From Cavia porcellus (lineage: Eukaryota; Chordata; Mammalia; Rodentia; Caviidae): a stretch of 64,000 bases of DNA. The stretch lies in contig NW_026947545.1 in NCBI RefSeq assembly GCF_034190915.1, positions 2,976,001-3,040,000 on the forward strand, given 5' to 3'. Below, in pieces: positions 37,401 through 51,700 of this stretch (positions within the stretch are counted from its first letter, which is position 1; the number at the start of each line of letters is the position of its first letter). Both the position numbers and the translations under genes were made by a program. The notes beneath the pieces are model-generated. The model was not told where the DNA came from, did not search any database, and saw only the letters and a program-made list of their open reading frames with translations.

Positions 37401-39372
37401 GTGTTACATTACATTCACTAGGGGGAGTGAGAAAAACATCGCGGGGTGGTGTGAATCGGAGGGTCTGAATTTGGATAGGCAGTGAGTGGCAATGTAGGAT
37501 GGAGAAAAGCACCGCGCGGTGGTCAGCATGGGGAGGTCAGGAAACATGCAGTGGCAATGTAGGATAGGTTTATGAAAAATATCGCGGGGTGGTGCACATT
37601 GTATGGGTGTGTGTTAAATTACATTCACTAGGAGGAGTGAGAAAAACATCACGGGGTGCTGCGCATTGTATGGGTGTGTGTTACATTACATTCACTAGTA
37701 GGAGTGAGAAAAACATAACGGGGTGGTGTGAATCGGGGGGTCTGAATTAGGATAGGCAGTGAGTGGCAATGTAGGATGGAGAGAAACACCGCGGGGTGGT
37801 CAGCATGGGGAGGTCAGGGAACATACAGTGGCAATGTAGGATAGGTTTCTGAAAAACATCGCGGGGTGGTGTGCATTGTATGGGTGTGTGTTACATTACA
37901 TTCACTAGTAGGAGTGAGAAAAACATCACGGGGTGGTGCGCATTGTATGGGTATGTGTTACATTACATTCACTAGTAGGAGTGAGAAAAACATCACGGGG
38001 TGGTGTGAATCGGAGGGTCTGAATTTCGATAGGCAGTGAGTGGCAATGTAGGATGGAGAAAAGCACCGCGGGGTGGTCAGCATGGGGAGGTCAGGGAACA
38101 TACAGTGGCAATGTAGAATAGGTTTCTGAAAAACATCCCGGGGTGGTGTGCATTGTATGGGTGTGTGTTACATTACATTCACTAGTAGGGGTGAGAAAAA
38201 CATCACGGGGTGGTACGCATTGTATGGGTGTGTGTTACATTACATTCACTAGTAGGAGTGAGAAAAACATCACGGAGTCGTGCGCATTGTATGGGTGTGT
38301 GTTACATTACATTCACTAGTAGGAGTTAGAAAAACATCACGTGGTGGTGTGAATCGGAGGGTCTGAATTAGGATAGGCAGTGAGTGGCAATGTAGGTAGA
38401 GAAAAGCACCACGGGGTGGTCAGTATGGGGACGTCAGGGAACATGCAGTGGCAATGTAGGATAGGTTTCTGAAAAACATCGCGGGGTTGTGCGCATTGTA
38501 TGGTTGTGTGTTACATTACATTCACTAGTAGGAGTTTGAAAAACATCACGGGGTGGTGTGCATTGTATTGGTGTGTGTTACATTACATTCACTATTAGGA
38601 GTGAGAAAAACATTACGGCGTGGTGTGAATCGGAGGGTCTGAATTACGATAGGCAGTGAGTGGCAATGAAGGATGGAGAAAAGCACCGCAGGGTGGTCAG
38701 CATAGGGAGGTCAGGGAACATGCAGTGGCAATGTAGGATAGGTTTCTGAAAAACATCGCGGGGTGGTGCGCATTGTATGGGTGTTTGTTACATTACATTC
38801 ACTAGTAGGAGTGAGAAAAACATAACGGGGTGGTGTGAATCGGAGGGTCTGAATTAGGATAGGCAGTGAGTGGCAATGTAGGATGAAGAAAAGCACCGTG
38901 GTGTGGTCAGCATGGGGAGGTCAGGGAACATGCAGTGGCAATGTAGGATAGTTTTCTGAAAAACATCACGGGGTGGTGCGCATTGTATGGGTGTGTGTTA
39001 CATTACATTCACTAGTAGGAGTGAGAAAAACATCACGGGGTGGTGTGAATCGGAGGGTCTGAATTAGGGTAGGCAGTGAGTGGCAATGTAGGATGGAGAA
39101 AAGCACCGCGGTTCGTCAGCATGGGGAGGTCAGGGAACATGCAGTGGCAATGTAGGATAGGTTTCTGAAAAACATCACGGGGTGGTGCGCATTGTATGGG
39201 TGTGTGTTACATTACATTCATTAGTAGGAGTGAGAAAAACATCATGGGGTGGTGCGCATTGTATGGGTGTGTGTTACATTACATTCACTAGTAGGAGTGA
39301 GAAAAACATCACGGGGTGGTGCGTATTGTTTGGGTGTGTGTTGCATTACATTCACTAGTAGGAGTGAGAAAA
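34469..39372 (+). repeat. Higher-order unit R4, copy b (4904 bp, 17 cassettes)
   Basis: Every B1 start equals the copy a start plus 4904, and the A counts are identical across all 17 cassettes. I noticed about 15-20 single-base differences (for example 33366 CATG versus 38270 CGTG, 30801 GGATGGAG versus 35705 GGAAGGAG), which implies more than 99% identity; this is an impression, not a full count. The first cassette is a hybrid: its B1-B2 carries AAAGTAGGATGAAG and GCGGTGTGG instead of the alleles at 29565, which places the junction around 34.5 kb. Confidence 0.95.
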
Positions 39373-42340
39373 ACATCACGGGGTGGTGTGAATCGGAGGG
39401 TCTGAATTAGGATAGGCAGTGAGTGGCAATGTAGGATGGAGAAAAGCACCGCGGCGTGGTCAGCATGGGGAGGTCAGGGAACATGCAGTGGCAATGTAGG
39501 ATAGGTTTCTGAAAAACATCGCGGGGTGGTGCACATTGTATGGGTGTGTGTTACATTACAATCACTAGTAGGAGTGATAAAAACATCACGGGTTGTTGTG
39601 AATCAGAGGGTCTGAATTAGGATAGGCAGTGAGTGGCAATGTAGGATGGAGTAAAGCACCGCGGGGGGGTCAGCATGGGGAGGTCAGGGAACATGCATTG
39701 GCAATGTAGGATAGGTTTCTGAAAAACATCGCGGGGTGGTGTGCATTGTATGGGTGTGTGTTACATTACATTCACTAGTAGGAGTGAGAAAAATATCACA
39801 GGGTGGTGCGCATTGTATGGGTGTGTGTTACATTACATTCACAAATAGGAGTGAGAAAAACATCACGGGGTGGTGCGCATTGTATGGGTGTGTGTTACAT
39901 TACATTCACTAGTAGGCGTGAGAAAAACATCACGGGGTGGTGCGCATTGCATGGGTGTGTGTTACATTACATTCACTAGTAGGAGTGAGAAAAACATCAC
40001 GTGGTGGTGTGAATCGGAGGGTCTGAATTTGGATAGGCAGTGAGTGGCAATGTAGGATGGAGAAAAGCACCGCGGGGTGGTCAGCATGGGGAGGTCAGGA
40101 AACATGCAGTGGCAATGTAGGATAGGTTTATGAAAAACATCGCGGGGTGGTGCACATTGTATGGGTGTGTGTTACATTACATTCACCAGGAGGAGCGAGA
40201 AAAACATCACGGGGTGCTGCGCATTGTATGGGTGTGTGTTACATTACATTCACTAGTAGGAGTGAGAAAAACATAACGGGGTGGTGTGAATCGGAGGGTC
40301 TGAATTAGGATAGGCAGTGAGTGGCAATGTAGGATGGAGAAAAGCACCGCGGGGTGGTCAGCATGGGGAGGTCAGGGAACATACAGTGGCAATGTAGGAT
40401 GGGTTTCTGAAAAACATCGCGGGGTGGTGTGCATTGTATGGTTGTGTGTTACATTACATTCACTAGTAGGAGTGAGAAAAACATCACGGGGTGGTGCGCA
40501 TTGTATGGGTGTGTGTTACATTACATTCACTAGTAGGAGTGAGAAAAACATCACGGGGTGGTGCGCATTGTATGGGTGTGTGTTACATTACATTCACTAG
40601 TAGGAGTGAGAAAAACATCATGGGGTGGTGCGGATTTTATGGGTGTGTGTTACATTACATTCACTAGTAGGAGTGAGAAAAACATCACGGGGTGGTGTGA
40701 ATCGGAGTGTCTGAATTAGGATAGGCAGTGAGTGGCAAAGTAGGATGAAGAAAAGCACCGCGGTGTGGTCAGCATGGGGAGGTCAGGGAACATGCAGTGG
40801 CAATGTAGGATAGGTTTCTGAAAAACATCACGGGGTGGTGCGCATTGTATGGGTGTGTGTTACATTACATTCATTAGTAGGAGTGAGAAAAACATAACGG
40901 GGTGTTGCACATTGTATGGGTGTGTGTTACATTACATTCACTAGTAGGAGTGAGAAAAACATCACGGGGTGGTGCGTATTGTATGGGTGTGTGTTGCATT
41001 ACATTCACTAGTAGGAGTGAGAAAAACATCACGGGGTGGTGTGAATCGGAGGGTCTGAAATAGGATAGGCAGTGAGTGGCAATGTAGGATGGAGAAAAGC
41101 ACCGCGGAATGGTCAGCATGGGGAGGTCAGGGAACATGCAGTGGCAATGTAGGATAGGTTTCTGAAAAACATCGCGGGGTGGTGCGCATTGTATGGGTGT
41201 GTGTTACATTACAATCACTAGTAGGAGTGAGAAAAACATCACAGGTTGTTATGAACCAGAGGGTCTGAATTAGGATAGGCAGTGAGTGGCAATGTAGGAT
41301 GGAGTAAAGCACCGCGGGGGGGTCAGCATGGGGAGGTCAGGGAACATGCAGTGGCAATGTAGGATAGCTTTCTGAAAAACATCGCGGGGTGGTGCGCATT
41401 GTATGGGTGTGTGTTACATTACATTCACTAGTAGGAGTGAGAAAAATATCACAGGGTGGTGCGCATTGTATCGGTGTGTGTTACATTACATTCACTACTA
41501 GGAGTGAGAAAAACATCACGGGGTGGTGCGCATTGTATGGGTGTGTGTTACATTGCATTAACTAGTAGGAGTGAGAAAAACATCACGGGGTGGTGTGAAT
41601 CGGAGGGTCTGAATTTGGATAGGCAGTGAGTGGCAATGTAGGATGGAGAAAAGCACCGCGGGGTGGTCAGCATGGGGAGGTCAGGGAACATGCAGTGGCA
41701 ATGTAGGATAGGTTTCTGAAAAACATCGCGGGGTGGTGCGCATTGTATGGGTGTGTTACATTACATTCACTAGTAGGAGTTAGAAAAAATTCACGGGGTG
41801 TTGTGAATCGGAGGGTCTGAATTAGGATAGGCAGTGAGGGGCAATGTAGGATGGAGAAAAGCACCGCGATTCGTCAGCATGGGGAGGTCAGGGAACATGC
41901 AGTGGCAATGTAGGATAGGTTACTGAAAAACATCGCGGGGTGGTGCGCATTGTATGGGTGTGTGTTACATTACATTCACTAGTAGGAGTGAGAAAAATAT
42001 CACAGGGTGGTGCGCATTGTATCGGTGTGTGTTACATTACATTCACTACTAGGAGTGAGAAAAACATCACGGGGTGGTGCGCATTGTATGGGTGTGTGTT
42101 ACATTGCATTAACTAGTAGGAGTGAGAAAAACATCACGGGGTGGTGTGAATCGGAGGGTCTGAATTTGGATAGGCAGTGAGTGGCAATGTAGGATGGAGA
42201 AAAGCACCGCGGGGTGGTCAGCATGGGGAGGTCAGGGAACATGCAGTGGCAATGTAGGATAGGTTTATGAAAAACATCGCGGGGTGGTGCGCATTGTATG
42301 GGTGTTTGTTACATTACATTCACTAGTAGGAGTGAGAAAA
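38820..42340 (+). repeat. Higher-order unit R5, copy a (3521 bp, 12 cassettes)
   Basis: A counts: 1,3,1,4,2,4,3,1,3,1',3,1. B1 starts: 38820, 39030, 39373, 39583, 39994, 40271, 40682, 41026, 41236, 41580, 41788, 42131. Its first two cassettes are also the last two of R4 copy b, so the R5 duplication cut into an already duplicated R4. The right boundary lies near 42.27 kb, where TTTATGAAAA and a TGTTTGTT A continue as copy b. Confidence 0.93.
41580..42130 (+). repeat. 551-bp duplicated pair of cassettes inside R5
   Basis: The two-cassette block (A counts 1',3) at 41580-42130 begins again at 42131. The same doubling exists in R5 copy b at 45101-45651 and 45652-46203. Shared alleles are CATATCACAGGG, TGTATCGG, CACTACTAGG and TTGCATTAAC in the A run. 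The doubling is present in both R5 copies, so it predates the 3521-bp duplication. Confidence 0.88.
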
Positions 42341-45300
42341 ACATCACGGGGTGGTGTGAATCGGAGGGTCTGAATTAGGATAGGCAGTGAGTGGCAATGT
42401 AGGATGAAGAAAAGCACCGTGGTGTGGTCAGCATGGGGAGGTCAGGGAACATGCAGTGGCAATGTAGGATAGTTTTCTGAAAAACATCACGGGGTGGTGC
42501 GCATTGTATGGGTGTGTGTTACATTACATTCACTAGTAGGAGTGAGAAAAACATCACGGGGTGGTGTGAATCGGAGGGTCTGAATTTGGATAGGCAGTGA
42601 GTGGCAATGTAGGATGGAGAAAAGCACCGCGGTTCGTCAGCATGGGGAGGTCAGGGAACATGCAGTGGCAATGTAGGATAGGTTTCTGAAAAACATCACG
42701 GGGTGGTGCGCATTGTATGGGTGTGTGTTACATTACATTCATTAGTAGGAGTGAGAAAAACATCACGGGGTGGTGCGCATTGTATGGGTGTGTGTTACAT
42801 TACATTCACTAGTAGGAGTGAGAAAAACATCACGGGGTGGTGCGTATTGTTTGGGTGTGTGTTGCATTACATTCACTAGTAGGAGTGAGAAAAACATCAC
42901 GGGGTGGTGTGAATCGGAGGGTCTGAATTAGGATAGGCAGTGAGTGGCAATGTAGGATGGAGAAAAGCACCGCGGCGTGGTCAGCATGGGGAGGTCAGGG
43001 AACATGCAGTGGCAATGTAGGATAGGTTTCTGAAAAACATCGCGGGGTGGTGCACATTGTATGGGTGTGTGTTACATTACAATCACTAGTAGGAGTGAGA
43101 AAAACATCACGGGTTGTTGTGAATCAGAGGGTCTGAATTAGGATAGGCAGTGAGTGGCAATGTAGGATGGAGTAAAGCACCGCGTGGGGGTCAGCATGGG
43201 GAGGTCAGGGAACATGCATTGGCAATGTAGGATAGGTTTCTGAAAAACATCGCGGGGTGGTGTGCATTGTATGGGTGTGTGTTACATTACATTCACTAGT
43301 AGGAGTGAGAAAAATATCACAGGGTGGTGCGCATTGTATGGGTGTGTGTTACATTACATTCACAAATAGGAGTGAGAAAAACATCACGGGGTGGTGCGCA
43401 TTGTATGGGTGTGTGTTACATTACATTCACTAGTAGGCGTGAGAAAAACATCACGGGGTGGTGCGCATTGCATGGGTGTGTGTTACATTACATTCACTAG
43501 TAGGAGTGAGAAAAACATCACGGGGTGGTGTGAATCGGAGGGTCTGAATTTGGATAGGCAGTGAGTGGCAATGTAGGATGGAGAAAAGCACCGCGGGGTG
43601 GTCAGCATGGGGAGGTCAGGAAACATGCAGTGGCAATGTAGGAAAGGTTTATGAAAAACATCGCGGGGTGGTGCACATTGTATGGGTGTGTGTTACATTA
43701 CATTCACTAGGAGGAGCGAGAAAAACATCACGGGGTGCTGCGCATTGTATGGGTGTTTGTTACATTACATTCACTAGTAGGAGTGAGAAAAACATAACGG
43801 GGTGGTGTGAATCGGAGGGTCTGAATTAGGATAGGCAGTGAGTGGCAATGTAGGATGGAGAAAAGCACCGCGGGGTGGTCAGCATGGGGAGGTCAGGGAA
43901 CATACAGTGGCAATGTAGGATAGGTTTCTGAAAAACATCGCGGGGTGGTGTGCATTGTATGGGTGTGTGTTACATTACATTCACTAGTAGGAGTGAGAAA
44001 AACATCACGGGGGGGTGCGCATTGTATGGGTGTGTGTTACATTACATTCACTAGTAGGAGTGAGAAAAACATCACGGGGTGGTGCGCATTGTATGGGTGT
44101 GTGTTACATTACATTCACTAGTAGGAGTGAGAAAAACATCATGGGGTGGTGCGGATTTTATGAGTGTGTGTTACATTACATTCACTAGTAGGAGTGAGAA
44201 AAACATCACGGGGTGGTGTGAATCGGAGTGTCTGAATTAGGATAGGCAGTGAGTGGCAAAGTAGGATGAAGAAAAGCACCACGGTGTGGTCAGCATGGGG
44301 AGGTCAGGGAACATGCAGTGGCAATGTAGGATAGGTTTCTGAAAAACATCACGGGGTGGTGCGCATTGTATGGGTGTGTGTTACATTACATTCATTAGTA
44401 GGAGTGAGAAAAACATAACGGGGTGTTGCACATTGTATGGGTGTGTGTTACACTACATTCACTAGTAGGAGTGAGAAAAACATCACGGGGTGGTGCGTAT
44501 TGTATGGGTGTGTGTTGCATTACATTCACTAGTAGGAGTGAGAAAAACATCACGGGGTGGTGTGAATCGGAGGGTCTGAATTAGGATAGGCAGTGAGTGG
44601 CAATGTAGGATGGAGGAAAGCACCGCGGAATGGTCAGCATGGGGAGGTCAGGGAACATGCAGTGGCAATGTAGGATAGGTTTCTGAAAAACATCGCGGGG
44701 TGGTGCGCATTGTATGGGTGTGTGTTACATTACAATCACTAGTAGGAGTGAGAAAAACATCACAGGTTGTTATGAACCAGAGGGTCTGAATTAGGATAGG
44801 CAGTGAGTGGCAATGTAGGATGGAGTAAAGCACCGCGGGGGGGTCAGCATGGGGAGGTCAGGGAACATGCAGTGGCAATGTAGGATAGCTTTCTGAAAAA
44901 CATCGCGGGGTGGTGCGCATTGTATGGGTGTGTGTTACATTACATTCACTAGTAGGAGTGAGAAAAATATCACAGGGTGGTGCGCATTGTATCGGTGTGT
45001 GTTACATTACATTCACTACTAGGAGTGAGAAAAACATCACGGGGTGGTGCGCATTGTATGGGTGTGTGTTACATTGCATTAACTAGTAGGAGTGAGAAAA
45101 ACATCACGGGGTGGTGTGAATCGGAGGGTCTGAATTTGGATAGGCAGTGAGTGGCAATGTAGGATGGAGAAAAGCACCGCGGGGTGGTCAGCATGGGGAG
45201 GTCAGGGAACATGCAGTGGCAATGTAGGATAGGTTTCTGAAAAACATCGCGGGGTGGTGCGCATTGTATGGGTGTGTTACATTACATTCAGTAGTAGGAG

Positions 45301-45651
45301 TTAGAAAAAATTCACGGGGTGTTGTGAATCGGAGGGTCTGAATTAGGATAGGCAGTGAGGGGCAATGTAGGATGGAGAAAAGCACCGCGATTCGTCAGCA
45401 TGGGGAGGTCAGGGAACATGCAGTGGCAATGTAGGATAGGTTACTGAAAAACATCGCGGGGTGGTGCGCATTGTATGGGTGTGTGTTACATTACATTCAC
45501 TAGTAGGAGTGAGAAAAATATCACAGGGTGGTGCGCATTGTATCGGTGTGTGTTACATTACATTCACTACTAGGAGTGAGAAAAACATCACGGGGTGGTG
45601 CGCATTGTATGGGTGTGTGTTACATTGCATTAACTAGTAGGAGTGAGAAAA
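42341..45651 (+). repeat. Higher-order unit R5, copy b (offset 3521)
   Basis: A counts: 1,3,1,4,2,4,3,1,3,1',3. B1 starts: 42341, 42551, 42894, 43104, 43515, 43792, 44203, 44547, 44757, 45101, 45309, each equal to the copy a start plus 3521. Rare alleles such as CACAAATAGG (39840 and 43362), GCGGATTTTATG and AACCAGAGGG are in both copies. After 45652 the following A is A65 instead of a full A, so the match with copy a ends near 45.79 kb. Confidence 0.93.
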
Positions 45652-48600
45652 ACATCACGGGGTGGTGTGAATCGGAGGGTCTGAATTTGGATAGGCAGTG
45701 AGTGGCAATGTAGGATGGAGAAAAGCACCGCGGGGTGGTCAGCATGGGGAGGTCAGGGAACATGCAGTGGCAATGTAGGATAGGTTTCTGAAAAACATCG
45801 CGGGGTGGTGCGCATTGTATGGGTGTGTTACATTACATTCACTAGTAGGAGTTAGAAAAAATTCACGGGGTGTTGTGAATCGGAGGGTCTGAATTAGGAT
45901 AGGCAGTGAGTGGCAATGTAGGATGGAGAAAAGCACCACGGGGTGGTCAGCATGGGGAGGTCAGGGAACATGCAGTGGCAATGTAGGATAGGTTTCTGAA
46001 AAACAGCGCGGGGTGATGCGCATTGTATGGGTGTGTGTTACATTACATTCATTAGTAGGAGTGAGGAAAACATCACGGGGTGGTGCGCATTGTATGGGTG
46101 TGTGTTACATTACATTCACTAGTAGGAGTGAGAAAAAGATCACGGGGTGGTGCGCATTGCATGAGTGTGTGTAACATTACATTCACTAGTAGGAGTGAGA
46201 AAAACATCACGGGGTGGTGTGAATCGGAGGGTCTGAATTTGGATAGGCAGTGAGTGGCAATGTATGATGGAGAAAAGCACCGCGGGGTGGTCAGCATGGG
46301 GAGGTCAGGAAACATGCAGTGGCAATGTAGGATAGGTTTATGAAAAACATCGCGGGGTGGTGCGCATTGTATGGGTGTGTGTTACATTACATTCACTAGG
46401 AGGAGTGAGAAAAACATCACGGGGTGGTGCGCATTGTATGGTTCTGTGTTACATTACATTCACTAGTAGGAGTGAGAAAAACATAACGGGGTGGTGTGAA
46501 TCGGAGGGGCAGAATTAGGATAGGCAGTGAGTGGCAATGTAGGATGGAGAAAAGCACCGCGGGGTGGTCAGCATGGGGAGGTCAGGGAACATACATTGGC
46601 AATGTAGGATAGGTTTCTGAAAAACATCGCGGGGTGGTGTTCATTGTATGGGTGTGTGTAACATTACATTCACTAGTAGGAGTGAGAAAAACATCACGGG
46701 GTGGTGCGCATTGTATGGGTGTGTGTTACATTACATTCACTAGTAGGAGTGAGAAAAACATCACGGGGTGGTGCGCATTGTATGGGTGTGTGTTACATTA
46801 CATTCATTAGTAGGAGTGAGAAAAACATCATGGGGTGGTGCGCATTGTATGGGTGTGTGTTACATTACATTCACTAGTAGGAGTGAGAAAAACATCACGG
46901 AGTGGTGCGCATTGTATGGGTGTGTGTTATATTACATTCACTAGTAGGAGTGAGAAAAACATCACGGGGTGGTGTGAATCGGTGGGTATGAATTAGGATA
47001 GGCAGTGAGAGGAAATGTAGGTAGAGAAAAGCACCACGGGGTGGTCAGTATGGGGAGGTCAGGGAACATGCAGTGGCAATGTAGGATAGGTTTCTGAAAA
47101 ACATCGCGGGGTGGTGAGCATTGTATGGGTGTGTGTTACATTACATTCACTAGTAGGAGTGAGAAAAACATCACGGGGTGGTGTGCATTGTATTGGTGTG
47201 TGTTACATTACATTCACTAGTAGGAGTGAGAAAAATATCACGGCGTGGTGTGAATCGGAGGGTCTGAATTACGATAGGCAGTGAGTGGCAATGTAGGATG
47301 GAGAAAAGCACCGCAGGGTGGTCAGCATAGGGAGGTCAGGGAACAAGCAGTGGCAATGTATGATATTTTTCTGAAAAACATCGCGGGGTGGTGCGCATTG
47401 TATGGGTGTGTGTTACATTACATTCACTAGTAGGAGTGAGAAAAAAATTACGGTGTGGTGTGAATCGGAGGGTCTGAATTATGATAGGCAGTGAGTGGCA
47501 ATGTAGGATGGAGAAAAGCACCGCGGGGTGGTCAGCATGGGGAGGTCAGGGAACATGCAGTGGCAATGTAGGATAAGTTTCTGAAAAACATCGCGGGGTG
47601 GTGCGCATTGTATGGGTGTGTGTTACATTACATTCACTAGTACGAGTGAGAAAAACATCACGGGGTGGTGTGAATCGGAGGGTCTGTATTAGGATAGGCA
47701 GTGAGTGGCAATGTAGGATGGAGAAAAGCACCGAGGTTGGTCAGCATGGGGAGGTCAGGGAACATGCTGTGGCAATGTAGGATAGGTTTCTGAAAATCAT
47801 CGCTGGGTGGTGCGCCTTGTATCGGTGTGTGTTACATTACATTTATTAGTAGGAGTGAGAAAAACATCACGGTGTGGTGCGCATTGTATGGGTGTGTGTT
47901 ACCTTACATTCACTAGTAGGAGTGAGAAAAACATCACGGGGTGGTGCGCATTTTATGGGTGTGTGTTACATTACATTCACTAGTAGGAGTGAGAAAAACA
48001 TCACGGGGTGGTGTGAATCGGAGGGTGTGAATTTGGATAGGCAGTGAGTGGCAATGTAGGATGGAGAAAAGCAGCGCGGGTTGGTCAGCATGGGGAGGTC
48101 AGGGAACATGCAGTGGCAATGTAGGATAGGTTTCAGAAAAACATCGCAGGGTGGTGCGCATTGTATGGGTGTGTTACATTACATTCACTAGTAGGAGTGA
48201 GAAAAACATTACGGGGTGGTGTGCATTGTATTGGTGTGTGTTACATTACATTCACTAGTAGGAGTGAGAAAAAAATCACGGGGTGGTGCGCATTGCATGG
48301 GTGTGTGTTAAATTACATTCACTAGTAGGAGTGAGAAAAACATCACGGGGTGGTGTGAATCGGAGCGTCTGAATTTGGATAGGCAGTGAGTGGCAATGTA
48401 GGATGGAGAAAAGCACCGCGGGGTGGTCAGCATGGGGAGGTCAGGGAACATGCAGTGGCAATGTAGGATAGGTTTATGAAAAACATCGCGGGGTGGTGCG
48501 CATTGTATGGGTGTGTGTTACATTACATTCACTTGGAGGAGTGAGAAAAACATCACGCGGTGGTGCGCATTGTATGGGTGTTTGTTACATTACATTCACT

Positions 48601-48750
48601 AGTACGAGTGAGAAAAACATCATGGGGTGGTGCGCATTGAATGGGTGTGTGTTACATTACATTCACTAGTAGGAGTGTGAAAAACATCACGGAGTGGTGC
48701 GCATTGTATGGGTGCGTGTTACATTACATGCACTAGTAGGAGTTAGAAAA
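45652..48750 (+). repeat. Mosaic stretch R6 without a clear partner copy
   Basis: A counts: 1',3,2,5,2,1,1,3,3,4. B1 starts: 45652, 45860, 46204, 46481, 46959, 47235, 47445, 47655, 47998, 48340. The left part (1',3,2,5,2,1) resembles 8783-10573 and 26394-28183, so it is R1-type, but with many private substitutions. A CACTAGTACGAG A allele and a 69-bp B2 (CCGAGGTTGG) first appear here and recur in R7. Confidence 0.8.
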
Positions 48751-51700
48751 ACATCACGGGGTGGTGTGAATCGGAGGGTCTGAATTAGGATAGGCAGTGA
48801 GAGGCAATGTAGGTAGAGAAAAGCACCACGGGGTGGTCAGTATGGGGAGGTCAGGGAACATGCAGTGGCAATGTAGGATAGGATTCTGAAAAACATCGCG
48901 GGGTGGTGCCCATTGTATGGCTCTGTGTTACATTACATTCATTAGTAGGAGTGAGAAAAACATCACGGGGTGGTGTGCATTGTATTGGTGTGTGTTACAT
49001 TACATTCACTAGTAGGAGTGAGAAAAACATCACGGCGTGGTGTGAATCGGAGGGTCTGAATTACGATAGGCAGTGAGTGGCAATGTAGGATGGAGAAAAG
49101 CACCGCAGGGTGGTCAGCATAGGGAGGTCAGGGAACATGCAGTGGCAATGTAGGATAGGTTTCTGAAAAACATCGCGGGGTGGTGCGCATTGTATGCGTG
49201 TGTGTTACATTATATTCACTAGTACGAGTGAGAAAAACATCACAGGGTGGTGTGAATCGGAGGGTCTGTATTTGGATAGGCAGTGAGTGGCAATGTAGGA
49301 TGGAGAAAAGCACCGAGGTTGGTCAGCATTGGGAGGTCAGGGAACATGCTGTGGCAATGTAGGATAGGTTTCTGAAAATCATCGCGGGGTGGTGCCCATT
49401 GTATGGCTCTGTGTTACATTACATTCATTAGTAGGAGTGAGAAAAACATCACGGGGTGGTGCGCATTGTATGGGTGTGTGTTACATTACATTCACTAGTA
49501 GGAGTGATAAAAACATCACGGGGTGGTGCGCATTTTATGGGTGTGTGTTACATTACATTCACTAGTAGGAGTGAGAAAAACATCACGGGGTGGTGTGAAT
49601 CCGAGGGTCTGAATTAGGATAGGGAGTGAGTGGCAATGTAGGATGGAGAAAAGCACCGCGACGTGGTCAGCATGGGGAGGTCAGGGAACATGCAGTGGCA
49701 ATGTAGGATAGGTTTCTGAAAAACATCGCGGGGTGGTGCGCATGGTATGGGTGTGTGTTACATTACATTCACTAGTAGGAGTGAGAAAAATATCACGGGG
49801 TGGTGCGCATTGTATGGGTGTGTGTTACATTACATTCAATAGTAGGAGTGAGAAAAATATCACGGGGTGGTGCGCATTGTATGGGTGTGTGTTACATTAC
49901 ATTCACTAGTAGGAGTGAGAAAAACATCACAGGGTGGTGTGAATCGGAAGGTCTGAATTAGGATAGGCAGTGAGTGGCAATGTAGGATGGAGAAAAGCAC
50001 CGCGGGGTGGTCAGCATGGGGAGGTCAGGGAACATGCAGTGGCAATGTAGGATAGGTTTCTGAAAAACATTGCGGAGTGGTGCACATTGTATGGGTGTGT
50101 GTTACATTACATTCACTAGTAGGAGTGAGAAAAATATCACAGGGTGGTGTGCATTGTGTGGGTGTGTGTTACATTACATTCAATAGTAGGAGTGAGAAAA
50201 ACTTCACGGGGTGGTGCGCATTGTATGGATTCTGTGTTACATTACATTCACTAGTAGGAGTGAGAAAAACATCACGGGGTGGTACGCATTGTATGGGTGT
50301 GTGTTACATTACATTCACTAGTAGGAGTGAGAAAAACATCACGGGGTGGTGTGAATCGGAGGGTCTGAATTAGGATAGGTAGTGAGTAGCAATGTAGGAT
50401 GGAGAAAAGCACCGCGGGGTGGTCAGCATGGGAGGTCAGGGAACATGCAGTGGCAATGTAGGAAAGGTTTCTGAAAAACATCGCGGGGTGGTGCGCATTG
50501 TATGAGTGTGTGTTACATTACATTCAGTAGTAGGAGAGAGAAAACCATCATTGGATGGTGCGCATTGTATGGGTGTGTGTTACATTACATTCACTAGTAG
50601 GAGTGAGAAAAACATCACGGGGTGGAGCGCATTGTATGGCTGTGTGTTACATTACATTCACTAGTAGGAGTGAGAAAAACATCACGGGGAGGTGTGAATC
50701 GGAGGGTCTGAATTAGGATAGGCAGTGAGTGGCAATATAGGATGGAGAAAAGCACCACGGGGTGGTCCGCATGGGGAGGTCAGGGAACATGCAGTGGCAA
50801 TGTAGGATATGTTTCTGAAAAACATCGCGTGGTGGTGCCCATTGTATGGGTGTGTGTTACATTACATTCACTAGTAGGAGTGAGAAAAATATCACGGGGT
50901 GGTGCGCATTGTATGGGTGTGTGTTACATTACATTCACTAGTAGGAGTGAGAAAAACCTCACGGGGTGGTGCGCATTGTATGGGTGTGTGTTACATTACA
51001 TTCACTAGTAGGAGTGAGAAAAACCTCATGGGGTGGTGCCATTGTATGGGTGTGTGTTACATTACATTCAGTAGTAGGAGTGAGAAAAAAATCACGGGGT
51101 GGTGCGCATTGTATGAGTGTGTGTTACATTACATTCACTAGTAGGAGTGAGAAAAACATCACGGGGTGGTGCTCATTGTATGGGTTTGTGTTACATTACA
51201 TTCACTAGTAGGAGTGAGAAAAACATCACGGGGTGGTGTTAATCGGAAGGTCTGAATTAGGATAGGCTGTGAGTGGCAATGTAGGATGGAGAAAAGCACC
51301 GAGGGGTGGTCAGCATGGGGAGGTCAGGGAACATGCAGTGGCAATGTAGGATAGGTTTCTAAAAAAACACCGTGGGGTGGTGCGCATTGTATGGGTGTGT
51401 GTTACATTACATTCATTAGTAGGAGTGAGGAAAACATCACAGGGTGGTGCCCATTTAATGGGTGTGTGTTACATTACATTCACTAGTAGGAGTGAGAAAA
51501 ACATCACGCGGTGGTGTTAATCGGAGGGTCTGAATTTGGATAGGCAGTGAGTGGCAATGTAGGATGGAGAAAAGCACCGCAGGGTGGTCAGCATGGGGAG
51601 GTCAGGGAACATGCAGTGGCAAAGTACGATAGGTTTCTGAAAAACATCGTCGGGTGGTGCGCATTGTATGGGTGTGTGTTACATTACATTCACTAGTAGG

